A stretch of DNA of 64,000 nt from Apostichopus japonicus (taxonomy: Eukaryota; Echinodermata; Holothuroidea; Aspidochirotida; Stichopodidae), in NCBI RefSeq assembly GCF_037975245.1, contig NC_092562.1, positions 22,339,054 through 22,403,053 on the forward strand, read 5' to 3'. The position numbers and the translations under genes are program-made. The notes beneath the pieces were generated by a model. That model was not told the origin of the DNA and ran no database searches. It saw only the letters and a program-made list of their open reading frames with translations. This document shows, in pieces, positions 48,914-61,157 of this stretch. Numbering within the stretch: the stretch's first letter is position 1; each line of letters opens with the position of its first letter.

Positions 48914-51900
48914 CATACCTTAGACTTAATATGATAATTTATACATATTCAATATTTAGTTACTTTGTCATTATTAAGCACTGTGTGTTGTCTTTGGACA
49001 GGCTCCCTACAGTATGTAGGAAAACATTCCTGTCACTAACACACCCCTCTGCTTTATTAATTTGACTCATTTGCTTGAGATTACATAAATTGGATCATTA
49101 CTAACTTGAAATATATATACTTTATCCACATAACTGAAAGACGGGAATGTGCTAGGGTTAAAGTAATTGTGAATAAATTAGATTAAAAGGTTTGTTTCCT
49201 TCGACTATCTCAAATATACTGTACTAACCTGTATGCAACAAATGACTAAACTTTAGCTACATCCCCCAGTAACTTGATTACACATGGTTCTCAAAAATGC
49301 TTTGCCCAGATACACTCATATTATTGTCATGTAAATGTAACACACATCTCAAATTTCCAAAATTCCCTGCGTTTCATACTTGAAAGTACTGTATAACCTT
49401 GACTAACTAGAGCTGTACAAAACAAATTTACCCTAATCTTTGAGCTCTTAGTAATACATAAATAGAAACAATACCTCAGTCAATGCAAATAGCTGAACAT
49501 TATAAAGCAAAATAAGAACCAAACATGAATGAATGGATGGAACTTCAAACAAAGTGCCCTCATTCCTACAAACATTACTCATTTTGCATATAAACTTCAC
49601 AATTCTCCACTTATTACAAAAAGCTGGTTCTATGGTTGACCTAAATACATCCCCAATCCTAGAAATACGATCTGAAATATTTTAGTAGTACTGATGGCAA
49701 CCACAACTATATACAGCAGGTAGGGTGACGCTCCTTGATCTCACTGGACTGAGGAAAGATATCTTCATCTGGTTTCAAGTGAGAGGTTACTCCAGGGGTG
49801 GATTAAATGGTGAGACAGTGTATAAACCCAACTCCATTATCAGATATAGATATCCATAACACAACACAATGGCAGCCATACCCCTCAGTAACATCCTCAG
49901 GGTTCCTGACCTAAATCTGACAAAATCTTCAAAATTCATCACAAATAAACAATCTTTTTTCTCTATTTTTTCAGGAGGATATAGACCCATTGTCTTGTAT
50001 CAGTCATCAGCAGGTTACCATTGATGAAAGAATAAAAGGGCTTCTTGTTTTTCTTTTACTTTTTCTCATCTTCTTTGGTTTTTTCCTTGTTTCATCATTA
50101 GATGATACCAAAAATGTATTGAAAGACGGTTTTTCAAAACTAAAATAAGACCTGGGGGTCAAAACAAAGGGTGAAAAAGTTCAAAGAAATTCAAACAAAG
50201 AAGGAAAGGATGGGATTAAAATAAAAGGAAGCTAAATATTGCAATCTGATGGTAGAAGAAAAGGAAGGAGGGGGAGGGGGGGTAGCTCTTTATACATCAT
50301 CATCATTGTCGTCATTGTTATGACTGAAGGTTTACCAAATATATAAGAGTCAACTCTAAGCTCTACTGTATGTAGGTGGAAGCAGCTAAAATCAGGGCTA
50401 AGGATGGGATTGACATGAGAATGAAGAGGTCAATCCTATGATAATAATGTAAACAAACAGAGTAAGAGCAGAACAGCATACCAGCCTCTGACAGTTAAAT
50501 CCTGCCAAGAACTATATACCTTCATTAAAGCTATGCACTGATTTTGTAAGTCTTAAAAGTCTCCCGGCCATGCAGGGAAATATCTAAGAAACTACAATTT
50601 ACTAAGTACTGGTTATTGAGTAATTAGCAGAGCCTGCACTCATAATGGGTACATGATACATCAAATAAGACATTATTTACCAGCAATCTCCTTCTTGAGG
50701 TAAAGTATTTATAAGGTTTCCATAATTTGACATCTGTTGGCCTAAAACCTCCACCAAATACACTGTATACATTTTCCATGTTGTGAGGCCAATCTATGAT
50801 GCATGTAACCTTCCTTTATGATTTATCATGCTTGAGATATAGCACTTTCAAAAAACAATTTGACCTCTGTAGATCTCAAATGATTTTTGAGCCCCACCAA
50901 AAGCAAAAAGGACTTCACACACACACACTATGGTCAAGCTTCATGTACATGCTACATATCAAATTTTTAACAGCAGAATAACAATGAGAAAACAGTAAGT
51001 ACCCTTTTCACATTAAGACATCAATCAGTCAAAGTGACTGGATTATCAAGTTAATTAAGTCTGATCCACAAATTAAACATATCCATATAAATCCTGCCAA
51101 TGATTCAGAATTGTACAATAGCTACAGTACTCATGGATATAAACAGTTGTTGACATCTTCCCCACTTTAAAGGCATAACATCAAACCATCTGTCGTTGAC
51201 TCCTGCAGGGTTTACTTTAATGATCATTGTATCATGTACAATAGCAAACTTTGAAGGGAAAATACAATGCTTGGTTCTTGTAAGCTGCCAGTAGACAAAT
51301 AAAATATTTCATAATTTACTGAGGTTGTAAAACCTCAAGGGTCTAAAATAATGTTCCTCATTCCTCCTAAGTAGTAAAGAACATGCGCAACATCCTTTTA
51401 GCAATTTATGATGATGGACTTGTAAAGATTATCTCTGTGACTTTAAAGCAAACATATTACACAACACTAAGATTATCAAATACCATTAAGTACCTTATTG
51501 TTTGTTTGATATTTAACTTTTATAGTTTCTGTTTTTAGTTTTTAGTTTTAAAGCTTGATTCTTTTTCTTGACATCTAAGACAAGTTTTCATAATGTGACG
51601 CATTTGAAAAAGATCATAGCATAGAACTCAGCTGTATTAATAATACAATTAATAATACAATTCTATTTTACTATATAACAGCCTACTGAAGGTTCCTTTA
51701 AACCTGACAAACTAAAGACACATCTCAAAAATTCCAAATTTTATTTCATCAAATAAAGCCCTCCTTAAAAAAAAAAAAAAAATAGAGAATGAAAGAGAAA
51801 CAAGATAATTTGTTGGCTTCTTAACTAAAAACACTTAGGGCTTGAATTTATCACCCATCATCACTCCTACCCCTCTTATAAGAGTCTCTGGCTAATAAGA

Positions 51901-53096
51901 GGTAATATTTATGACTCCACCGAAAAGGGTTTATCAGTACAGGTCAGTGGGAGAAAATAAAAGACTGACAAAAACTCCTTCCAAGGGAATGGGTTATATA
52001 CTTTGATGTTTGATAATATTCTTAAGGTTTAAGGTGACCTCCACTGACCACTCAATGACCACAAAATTCTGCTAATTCTTTCAACACAATCCAGACTTCA
52101 ATGTGGGGGATTACCTCCATTTCTGTGCATTTTTTATTCCAAAGAAACTAACAAGGATTAATTCCAAACTCCCAACAGTCATCATGACAGCTTACCCATA
52201 TTTTGTAGGTGGTTCAAAATAGTGAACAACAAAATTATCCTTTGATGGATCTCCTTTTAGATCGTAATGACTTCTATTCAGATTCTTAAATGACCAATTA
52301 ATTACTTAACCCACTATCAATATTAGCCTTAATAAAAGACCGGATTATGGGTTATCCTTCAAACACGTTTTATCACAAGCAATAAGGCCACAACTCACAA
52401 CGGCTTGCATTAATTTTTTGCCACTTGGCATAGTTTCTTGCCTCATAAATGCTTTCTTAAACAATTTTAAGTCCTCAAACAAAAAATAAATAGTGCCACA
52501 GAATGGTATGAATTTGAAACTAAGAAAAAGACAGGAAAAAGCAACAACTAACTGGCATGAATATTCATGAGGAATGATTCATACCTGACTGCCTTTTCAC
52601 AAGATTTCAGACAGAAGCCAACGACAAAGAAAAAGATTGACCAGGTAGTATACTGTACTTTCCTTTCTTAAACCCACCCATACGAAACACTTGTGGTATT
52701 CAACTACAGTAAAATAAAAAACTAACTGTAACTGCTAATTAGTTGTACTGTGCAATAAACATTACATATATTGTTCTGATTTTACTCTTCTTATTCTTAC
52801 TTTACTGCTGTAGGCCCTTGCAGAAACATTAAAGTGGTATTTAACACAAGCAAGATCAAGCAACATACGTGTACCAGCTGTTACTATAAATATTGTTAAT
52901 AATCAATTGTTCTGTAACCTGGTTCACTTATAAAAACACTGTGCACAATTACTTAAAGTAACGGATATGTTACAACTTGATATCATTCTCCATACTATAC
53001 TGTAGCTACAGTCTAAATCTTACAGTCAGGAGTCTAGAAGAGTGTCAGTATTGAAGGAAATTAACTAAACTTAACAGGACATACTGTAGAATAGTG

Positions 53097-53255
53097 GCTA
53101 GATTCACTAACCTGCCTCCACACAACAACTGAACTCTCATTCCACCATGTCTCATCTGGTAACCATTTAGACCAGACTCTTACCTTATAGTGATGGACCT
53201 TTTCTGGTCTATTGCCATCTTTCTCATTTCTATAAAGCCTACCCTCCATTTTTCA
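53097..53255 (+). mobile_element. Decayed MITE-like element (left part)
   Basis: The sequence cactaacctgcctccacaca, then cattccaccatgtctcatctggtaacca and ctttctcatttctataaagcctac, aligns in order with the left half of the 32.1- and 35.5-kb elements. The right inverted arm is missing or unrecognisable. Confidence 0.55.
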
Positions 53256-55185
53256 TGAAAATAGAAAATGCAAGAGCAGAGAAACTCAAAATTACAGACA
53301 GAGCAGTTAAATCACTATAAATCTAATCAGTTTTATTCTTTAATATAAAAAATCCAAAAGTAAATACCAAAAAAAAAGATGCTTAGAACTTCATGGGAAG
53401 ACAAACATTTGTGGGAATCTTTGAGAACATACAAAGCCAAAAAAGGAAGTTTCCTATAAGAAACCAAAACACACATTACTTTGATAAAATCAATGGCAAC
53501 AACATTGTTTATTTGAATAGCATTTGCCCAAATATCATAGCTCAAAGAACTGCTGAATATTCATGAAGTGACAGTGACTTTATTGATACAGGTGAAGTGT
53601 GAGTCACACTATATTATTCTACTTGAAAATGCACAAAACTCTCCAAAAGCTATCCAAACAAACCAATCTCTGACAGGTTGGATTCAAAATCAAGTTATAA
53701 CTTCCACGGAAGGCAAGTTTAAGTTGAGAATAATTCGCTCACTTAGACGTCAAGTTTAACACTCCCCTAAGGGCATGCTGTTAATCTGGGACAATGAATG
53801 TTATCACAGACTCGATTACGATCGTTACAACACCTCCCAAAATTGCCCACAGGTTCTTTGCTCGGGATATGGTACTTTTGTTGAAAGCTTTCCAAGATTC
53901 AAGCTGAATGATAACTTAAAAGATAAGGATAAAAATCCAATTTGGTGTGAAGTTTTTGGTTTGTGACACACATTTTATCATTTGTGCCTAGGGAGACAAT
54001 TCTGTTACACCAACCTGTACCATTTGGAAGTGCTGATATCAAACTGAAGATACCAATCCTTCACAAAGACACAATTCGCTCACACTTGTAATTCCTTTAC
54101 AGATCTTGAGAACTACTGTAAATGTTTGTAATACACCAGCATAAATAACAATCAGTTCTATGAAGACATAATACTTCATCTTTGTTCTATACAGAGTGTC
54201 TGACAATTAGTCTTGTGGCTCCAAAGAATATATGGATTTTTTGGACAACTCTTTGTCATACTTTTCTTGTCTCATTTTGTGCACAACCAATGTAACTCTA
54301 GATACATCCCATGAGATTCATATACTGTACATGTGCAGGTGGCATTTGTATAATTTTAGGAGTCTCCAAAAGAATTAACAAGAGCATCAATGATGCAGTA
54401 TCTCAATACTGGAAGTTTTAATTTTTATTCCTAATTTCAAATCTTTGCTCTGTCTCTACAATTATCAATATCAATCATGGTACAACAAATACATAACTTG
54501 CATTTTTGCTACTTTGCCACGAATAGTCTCTGCAGGTTACACTTTATCCTGCTAGTCTTGCCTTTAGCGCTCATTGCCTGTTAGTTGAAAGAACGACATT
54601 GCAAGGTTTAGTAATGTCATAGAATACCTAAGAACTTGTTTTTTATGTGGTATCCTTCATCTTAGGTCAGTCTCTGTTGGACTTTTTGGTCATATAGTTT
54701 GACGTCAATGACAATGTTCAGCCAAATTAGAAGAGGCGAACAACTCGACCATATTCTTGATGCCTGCCTTGAGAGCTAGGCCTATTGACCTACTGTATGT
54801 TACTGTAGTGGTGACTACCATCAAAACTGTGTCCATTTCTAGATATCAAAACAACCCACGTTTTTCCATCTCAATTTTTTGGACATGAAGATTTCATGGA
54901 TTTATGACTTGGAAAAAAATAATGTAAAAGAAGATTACAAGTTTTTATATGCAAGTGATGGGTGGCCTCCTCTTCCCCTAATAGCCACCTCAGTTCCTCT
55001 CCATTTTGTTATTTTATTTTAATTCTTTGTACATTTGATGTCAAACATTACAGGTTCAAAAAAAAGCTAAACATACTTCATATAACCTTATACATCTTAT
55101 ATCCTTATAAATAAAACATAACCTTATACAATTTTTATAGTCTTATAAAAGTTGTGATGCTATGGCCGGCTTCTCTTTTATACGT

Positions 55186-55460
55186 ACCCATCAAACAAAC
55201 TTACCCTGGTCCTTCCTAGGAAAAGCTGTCTGAACACCAGTACAATGCTAATGTGGCTAGGCCTATCACTGAAAGCCTAATAGGCCTAGGCTTATATATA
55301 TATTTTTTTTAAATGCACAAGGCCTACAGTAAGTAGCCTTCAGAAATACAAGAATGTGTATACGTAATTATACAAAATACATGAAGGGCAATCAAACAAA
55401 CTTATCATGGCCCTTGCTCTGAAAAGCTACCTGAACACCAGTACTATCCTTAAATGGAAT
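55186..55460. repeat. Diverged direct duplication about 200 bp apart
   Basis: The sequence atcaaacaaacttaccctgg, then aaaagctgtctgaacaccagtac (about 55188-55255), recurs as atcaaacaaacttatcatgg and aaaagctacctgaacaccagtac (about 55390-55460). Confidence 0.7.
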
Positions 55461-58400
55461 TCAGCAGTACATTAGCATGCAATACACTAACACCTCGCGT
55501 ACCTAACTACACTAGAGAAATTGGTCGCGAGCGTAGCCATTTTCGTGTAGCTGTTATGAGTCATAGCCAATCTGCTACAAAACAGACTTGGGGGCGGGGC
55601 TTAATCATCAAAAACGGACCTTTTTACTAATAGTAGGGGCGGCAGCTCAGTGTTGTTTTAAGAAAGAAAAATCATTTAAACATCAAATAAAGCAAATAAA
55701 AGCCATAAAATGTCATATACAGGTAGTAAAATTCTTATTAATACCTACCTGTAAACAACAAATGAAAGTTTAAAATGTTAATAAAATATATAATACATAG
55801 GACCCTATCTTAGACGATACCACTGTTGAAAGACAGTTCTATTCTATTCTCTTTCATAAAACATAAGTTTTGGAGCGTGTGCAAAACAGGTTTGCCAAAG
55901 TGTTTTCAGTCCAAATTGGCCGATTTGGACATAAATCGGTGAAAAAGTCACAGAATGAGATACAATTCTGGAATAAAAAATAGTAACTTTTGTTGGTCTA
56001 TATGATATATTCTTGCTCTGGAAATTCCAGAGAAAAAGAACTTTGTTTGAAGACGCTGAAAAATTTTTAAGAGAAGAGAGAGTCCCACTTACTGTTACAA
56101 TATCTCTATACATGTAATGTATTGGGATAAAAACTTAGGTAGTTACAAAGAAGAAGTACTTTAAAATGAGAGATCACTAAGGCCAAACAAGAAATAAGTT
56201 CTCTCTGAGTAATTAATACACAATCAACACCAGTTGGCAGGTTCAAACAATTTACTACATAGGTGCTCTAATTATAACTTCTGCAAATATCATAACCTTA
56301 CATTTTTTGGGGGGGAAAAATGGTACATATTAATTGGCACATGAATGGCTGGGATGGGAGGGATTTTTCCATGTTTCAAAAGTTAGAACTTTAAAAATAT
56401 CATAATACATTTTTTTATTACATATATAATGCAGCTTGAAGCACAATACCTCTCCACAAACTGACTAAAGACATTGCACAGTATACCACCAGAGTACTGC
56501 ATGATGTTTTGGTTTAACTTTAACTTCATCTGACCCAAACCTCTGACATGCCAAGGAATTTGAAAAACAAGCATATTAGACACAAGTTTCGATATGGTTG
56601 GATGGACTTCACCAATCTGTATAATGATATCATAACAAAAAAATATATATCTACATCACATGTTTAATCCCAGATTCCACAATAACAGTGATATTCATCA
56701 CAACACCCTGTTCTCCATCAAGAATCCAAGGGCTTCATTTGTTTCACGCTTGAACACCAATTAATGAATTCAAATGTAGTACAATTGGCCACATGAGAGG
56801 GAGAGGTCAGATATTTTGCTCCCCGTGTAACATATTGTTTGGCATCCTCGCTATCTTCGTATAATATTAAGCCAACTTCTCAAAAAGCTTAATATCTGAA
56901 ACGGCTCAGTAAAGAACCCCTTGGAGCAAGCCACTTTGTGAATAATTTTGACAGATTGAGTAATTCCTCGTAAACTTCATTTTGCCCACACAAAATATAA
57001 CTAATGAATGTATTCCTACAAGCAACGATCCAACATCTCTTATACCCTGCCTGTCACAAATAATACCGAAGATGAATGCACTATGAATGAATGGTTTAAC
57101 AAAAGTCAAACTAAATATTCAACAAGAAAGGAGAACGCGGAGACAATCAGGGAAATCCGTTTTTTGTCTCCTTTTCTGATTCTCGTAAATTAAAGCTGTA
57201 CGGGATTACCGCTGAGATGAATGGAATCACCTTTACCCGATCCTTTAATATTTAGGAATTATGGACCCAAAAGTAATGAATGAATCATCTTCTACCTCAA
57301 GCTGATCAAAATATACAGTCAAGATCTTCTTGCCTCTGATTCAAATTTGATAAACTGGTTTGCAAAATTATTGCTGGAGGCAATCAAGCCTATACAGCTG
57401 CTGCTGCTTCAATGGTCTAGCTCTGTTTGTCTTCTATACAATGTAATTGAAGGCTGTGGATGTAACAATGCATGAGGAATGCTCCTAGCGCTTGTATATG
57501 TAAACTGTGCTGATTACGGAGTGGCAGCCACCGTTCTAATTAATTAAACCTGATCCTCCTTTGTTCTTAGTTGCACCTTTCCTTCATATATATATGAGTT
57601 TGTGTATTGGGATTGGGGGTGGGGGGTGGGGAGGGATGGGAAAGGAGAGATTAAATACATTAGTTCATTGTAAGGGGTGGGAGGAGGATGAGAAAGTCTG
57701 AGTTGGTGGCGATGAGATGTATGAGATACTGTATGAGAGATTGATGTAAGCATCTACATCAGTTTCTTGGTAATTACTTCATACATACCAGTACAGTAAC
57801 TTGCACATGTATGCAATAACAGTCATGTCTATTGTATGATGGACTAGTACTGTTGACTTTCATGTCACATACTGTACTCTACACATAATTTAAGACTAAC
57901 AGTAAACTGTTGCATTTTAAACCCACAGGATCATAAATAAAGTGACCAGATTGGGAGTAAAACCTGGATGAAGGGTAACACAGGAAATGACTCTTATCTT
58001 GATACCACAACATTTAGCAGACCAACTCCATATTTAGTGTGTTTGCATTTTAAATAGTCAGAAAATCAAATGATTTTGTAATATAAACTCATTAGAGAGG
58101 GCTGTTAGTGTTGACAAAGATGCCTTAAATCCTTTGCAAACTATACCTGAGCTCCATTGAACTAAACAACTATAACAGATATTATTTTCAGATGTTAACA
58201 GTAAGTACATTTCATGTACGTCTAATTTGGTAAGCAATACTGTGTACAATGCAACTTGGGATAATCTATTTGGTACATATTTAATACTTGATCAATTTGC
58301 CTTCATATGCTAGTTATTTGTTCAATAATATCCTATCAAAAGAATTCAGTATTGATGCACAGTAGCCTAGCCTTAATTTTCCTATCATGACTGACATTGA

Positions 58401-59518
58401 ATAATAAGTTGAAAATCATTCGATCATATAAAAGCTTGTGAAAGTCAGCACAGGTGCATATACAGGTACAGTATCTAACACATTCACATTGAATCTATCT
58501 ATATAGATGCATGAATTATCAATTGGAATGGCTTTTGTTCACATTGTCCTGTGTTTGAAGCATCTTGTAAGCTAGATGTTGACGGAGCCATCGTCCTAGC
58601 TGTTGACACCAAATCCTTATCATCACCTCCTGATTAAGCTCCAGTAAGTCAGCGGTAGCCAACCCTCTCTCAAATTCTGTCTTAGACAGCAATTTCATTA
58701 ATTAAAGTGGCATATTGATTCTCAAAAAATAACAACTGAGTAAGATAAAATACAAACTAGCTTGGAAATGTCTAAGACAGTACAGTACAGAACGTGACAG
58801 TACTATACTGGGATTAGATAGATATACTATATATATAGAGATTACCTAGTTTGATCAAATTCCTTTTTTCATGTTCATTCTTTGAGCCATAAATTAAGAA
58901 CACTATAAAAGTTCAGGAAACGTTTTCTAAATATTGGAAAATATATCAAAAATTAGGTCAAAATTACATCCCTTGCATTGTTGATACACAGAGGTTTAGT
59001 TTCAGATGGTAAAATTGATTTGATATGTTTAACTCTCCAAAGTATCAACAAATTTTACCCTTAACATTTACTTGGCTTATTCCACACAGCTCAATATCTG
59101 AACGTAACTTGGGGCTGCAGAACAACCAGAAAAAGTGCTATTAAATAAAACACATCTAGCAATTTTTAGCAAGCTTAACTTTGGGGCCAATACTGGTGAC
59201 TTTTGACACTGTGTATTCCGAATGAAAGGATAGCAATTATCAGACAAAGAACCATGCAACATACAAAAACGTACAACGTACAAAAGAGAACACATGGATG
59301 GAGAGAAACATGCAATCATAAATTGTACATAAATAAAAGGATACTTATGATTTCTTCTTGAAACAGTGACAGAAGAAGGTCTCAGTAACTGAATTATCCA
59401 AGGATGATTCCAAAATCGCGAAAGATGGTTGTAAAATTATGGACGAAAGATTCGCGAAAAATTAAGTACACGTAGTCTACTTCCGGGTGGTAGATACGAA
59501 AGGAGAATTTAATGGGCG

Positions 59519-59628
59519 TGGCCCAGGGAGCGAGGGCGCAGTGCTATAACGTTTTCAAATGTGTAGTTAGGTAGATAGGAAAGTGCAATTGTGGAGTGAG
59601 AGACAGGTAAGAGAGGAGCGAAGTAAAT
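59519..59628 (-). mobile_element. Decayed MITE-like element fragment
   Basis: The sequence agcgagggcgcagtgctataacgttt, then gagagacaggtaagagaggagcgaagtaaat, matches the complement of the interior (tttaacactgcgcaccctcagcgacc) and terminal arm of the 35.5-kb element. Only one end is recognisable. Confidence 0.5.
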
Positions 59629-61102
59629 CATACAAAGACTTTAATGATTCACAGGAATTTGACCAAGACGTGCAAAGTTAGGACTTTGATGCAGCAGTGA
59701 AGAACATATTACTATGTGTTAAGCTTCTTTGAGGATTATGTACAACACATCCAAGGACCCATGCCCATTTATTAGGTCTACACTGCTTCATTAATGTGTA
59801 TTGCTATTCATTCATTTGATTAACATCACCACCATTACAGTAACTACTTTCTCTAGTGCTCAATATCTTCCTCTCCCAAATAACAACATTCCAAACAGAA
59901 CAAGCCACAAGTTGGAAGGATCTCTAGATATATGCAAAAATGACAGGTACAATTCAAGTACATCACGATCCCATCTATTCATGCTTTAATAACGTCTCGA
60001 CAGAAATACCGTAGGCTCCTTTAAAAGTAGACAGCATTTTTGACGATATCTTGAAGAGTTCAACGTTCATGGGCGGAGGAACAATTTCTCTTAGAGGCGT
60101 AAGTGACGGACAGGCAGGCAAATAAACATATATATGCCTAAGACTCAATCAGAAGCAGCTGACATGTGTGTACCATTTTCATTAAAGACATGAAGCAGAC
60201 GCCCCAGCTCCGGAACCATGAGGATGAGAAGATGACGAGATGCAAATGCGACTAATCAAGTCGATAAACGGAACAACGTTGCCAACAAAATCATGCGAGA
60301 CCTTCACTCACGAAGAAGAGTTAAAACTGTGAATCGTAGATGAGTGCAGATGAACAAATCTTAGGAAACTGATTAGATGATTAAACAGGCCAAAGTACTC
60401 TTGATGTTCTCTTAATTTTGACTCTTAATTCTCATCTGTCTTCATCTGCGATTCATAGAAGTTTCGAAAACAGTTTTGGTATTGAAAACGTATAATTAAA
60501 ATGAATTACCTTCCTTTTTTAAATTGACTATGTACTTAGGCTGGGTGAATAACTTGATTGTAATCTTGGGTTACAATTCCTGAAAATATCCTCGTTTCAC
60601 CACTTAACTGCAAGATTTTGTGCAAAACTCTGGCACTAATTAATCCACTGGAACTTATCACTGCTGAGATCTAAGGTAGTCAAATTGCTGTAGGTCTACA
60701 GGACTATGGCCTTAGTCTGTAATTGCTACATGAACCCCCTAACTTCCAAAAATCATTCATATCACTGTTATGACTGTAGTCGTGTCTCTGAGAGGAGTGT
60801 GGTGCCAGCTGCTCCTCAAATAGTCAATTTTAGGAGTTATCAAACCTATTTGAATCCTAACGTCTCAATCATGAAAATCACTTGATATCAAGTATATATG
60901 TTCAAGGCAGCTTTAATAACAGCCTAACACATAGGGTTGGCCGTGATGCAGGAATAGACCCGGAATTCAGTTTGCGCTCGTCCAACGATAGCATCAGTAG
61001 ACGAGAACCTGTTTCATAAAAGGGTACGACTGATGCATGATGCAGGATATGTTCACAAGATTTGCCTGGCCTACTGTAGAATATGTGAGTTGATATACTT
61101 AC

Positions 61103-61157
61103 CCAACAGTCCATGGGAATGGAGATGAAGGAGTAAAAACTGTTGTTGTGGCCATAC
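61103..61157 (-). CDS. Ror: ROR-like receptor, probable N-terminal linker exon
   Basis: A strong acceptor (tgctttcatttcatttcag) and donor (TTGG|GTAAGTATA) enclose 55 nt. In the frame that ends in phase 2, as Ig A requires, it reads MATTTVFTPSSPFPWTVG, a Thr/Ser/Pro-rich linker that runs straight into PTPSPGTPYIHVDG of the Ig A exon. It enters in phase 1, the same 1-to-2 phase pattern as the linker exon before Ig B. This makes it the counterpart of the pre-Ig linker exon. It has no signal peptide, so its internal ATG is unlikely to be the true start. Support is splice signals, phase and composition only. The 24.6-kb distance to Ig A leaves room for another exon. Confidence 0.5.

Larger units (their letters stand above)
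36548..61102 (-). other. Very large intron upstream of Ig A
   Basis: If the 61.1-kb exon is real, this is a 24.6-kb phase-2 intron. It contains tandem arrays at 37257-37806 and 48501-48913, a duplicated segment at 38319-38515, a pentanucleotide-like run at 46098-46142, decayed MITE relatives near 45858, 53097 and 59519, and a duplicated segment at 55186-55460. A poly-A run lies at about 51768-51782. Slightly CpG-richer patches lie at 55480-55640 and 59400-59560. No coding exon could be supported in the remaining AT-rich sequence (38.6-45.8, 49-53 and 56-59 kb). Confidence 0.5.
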
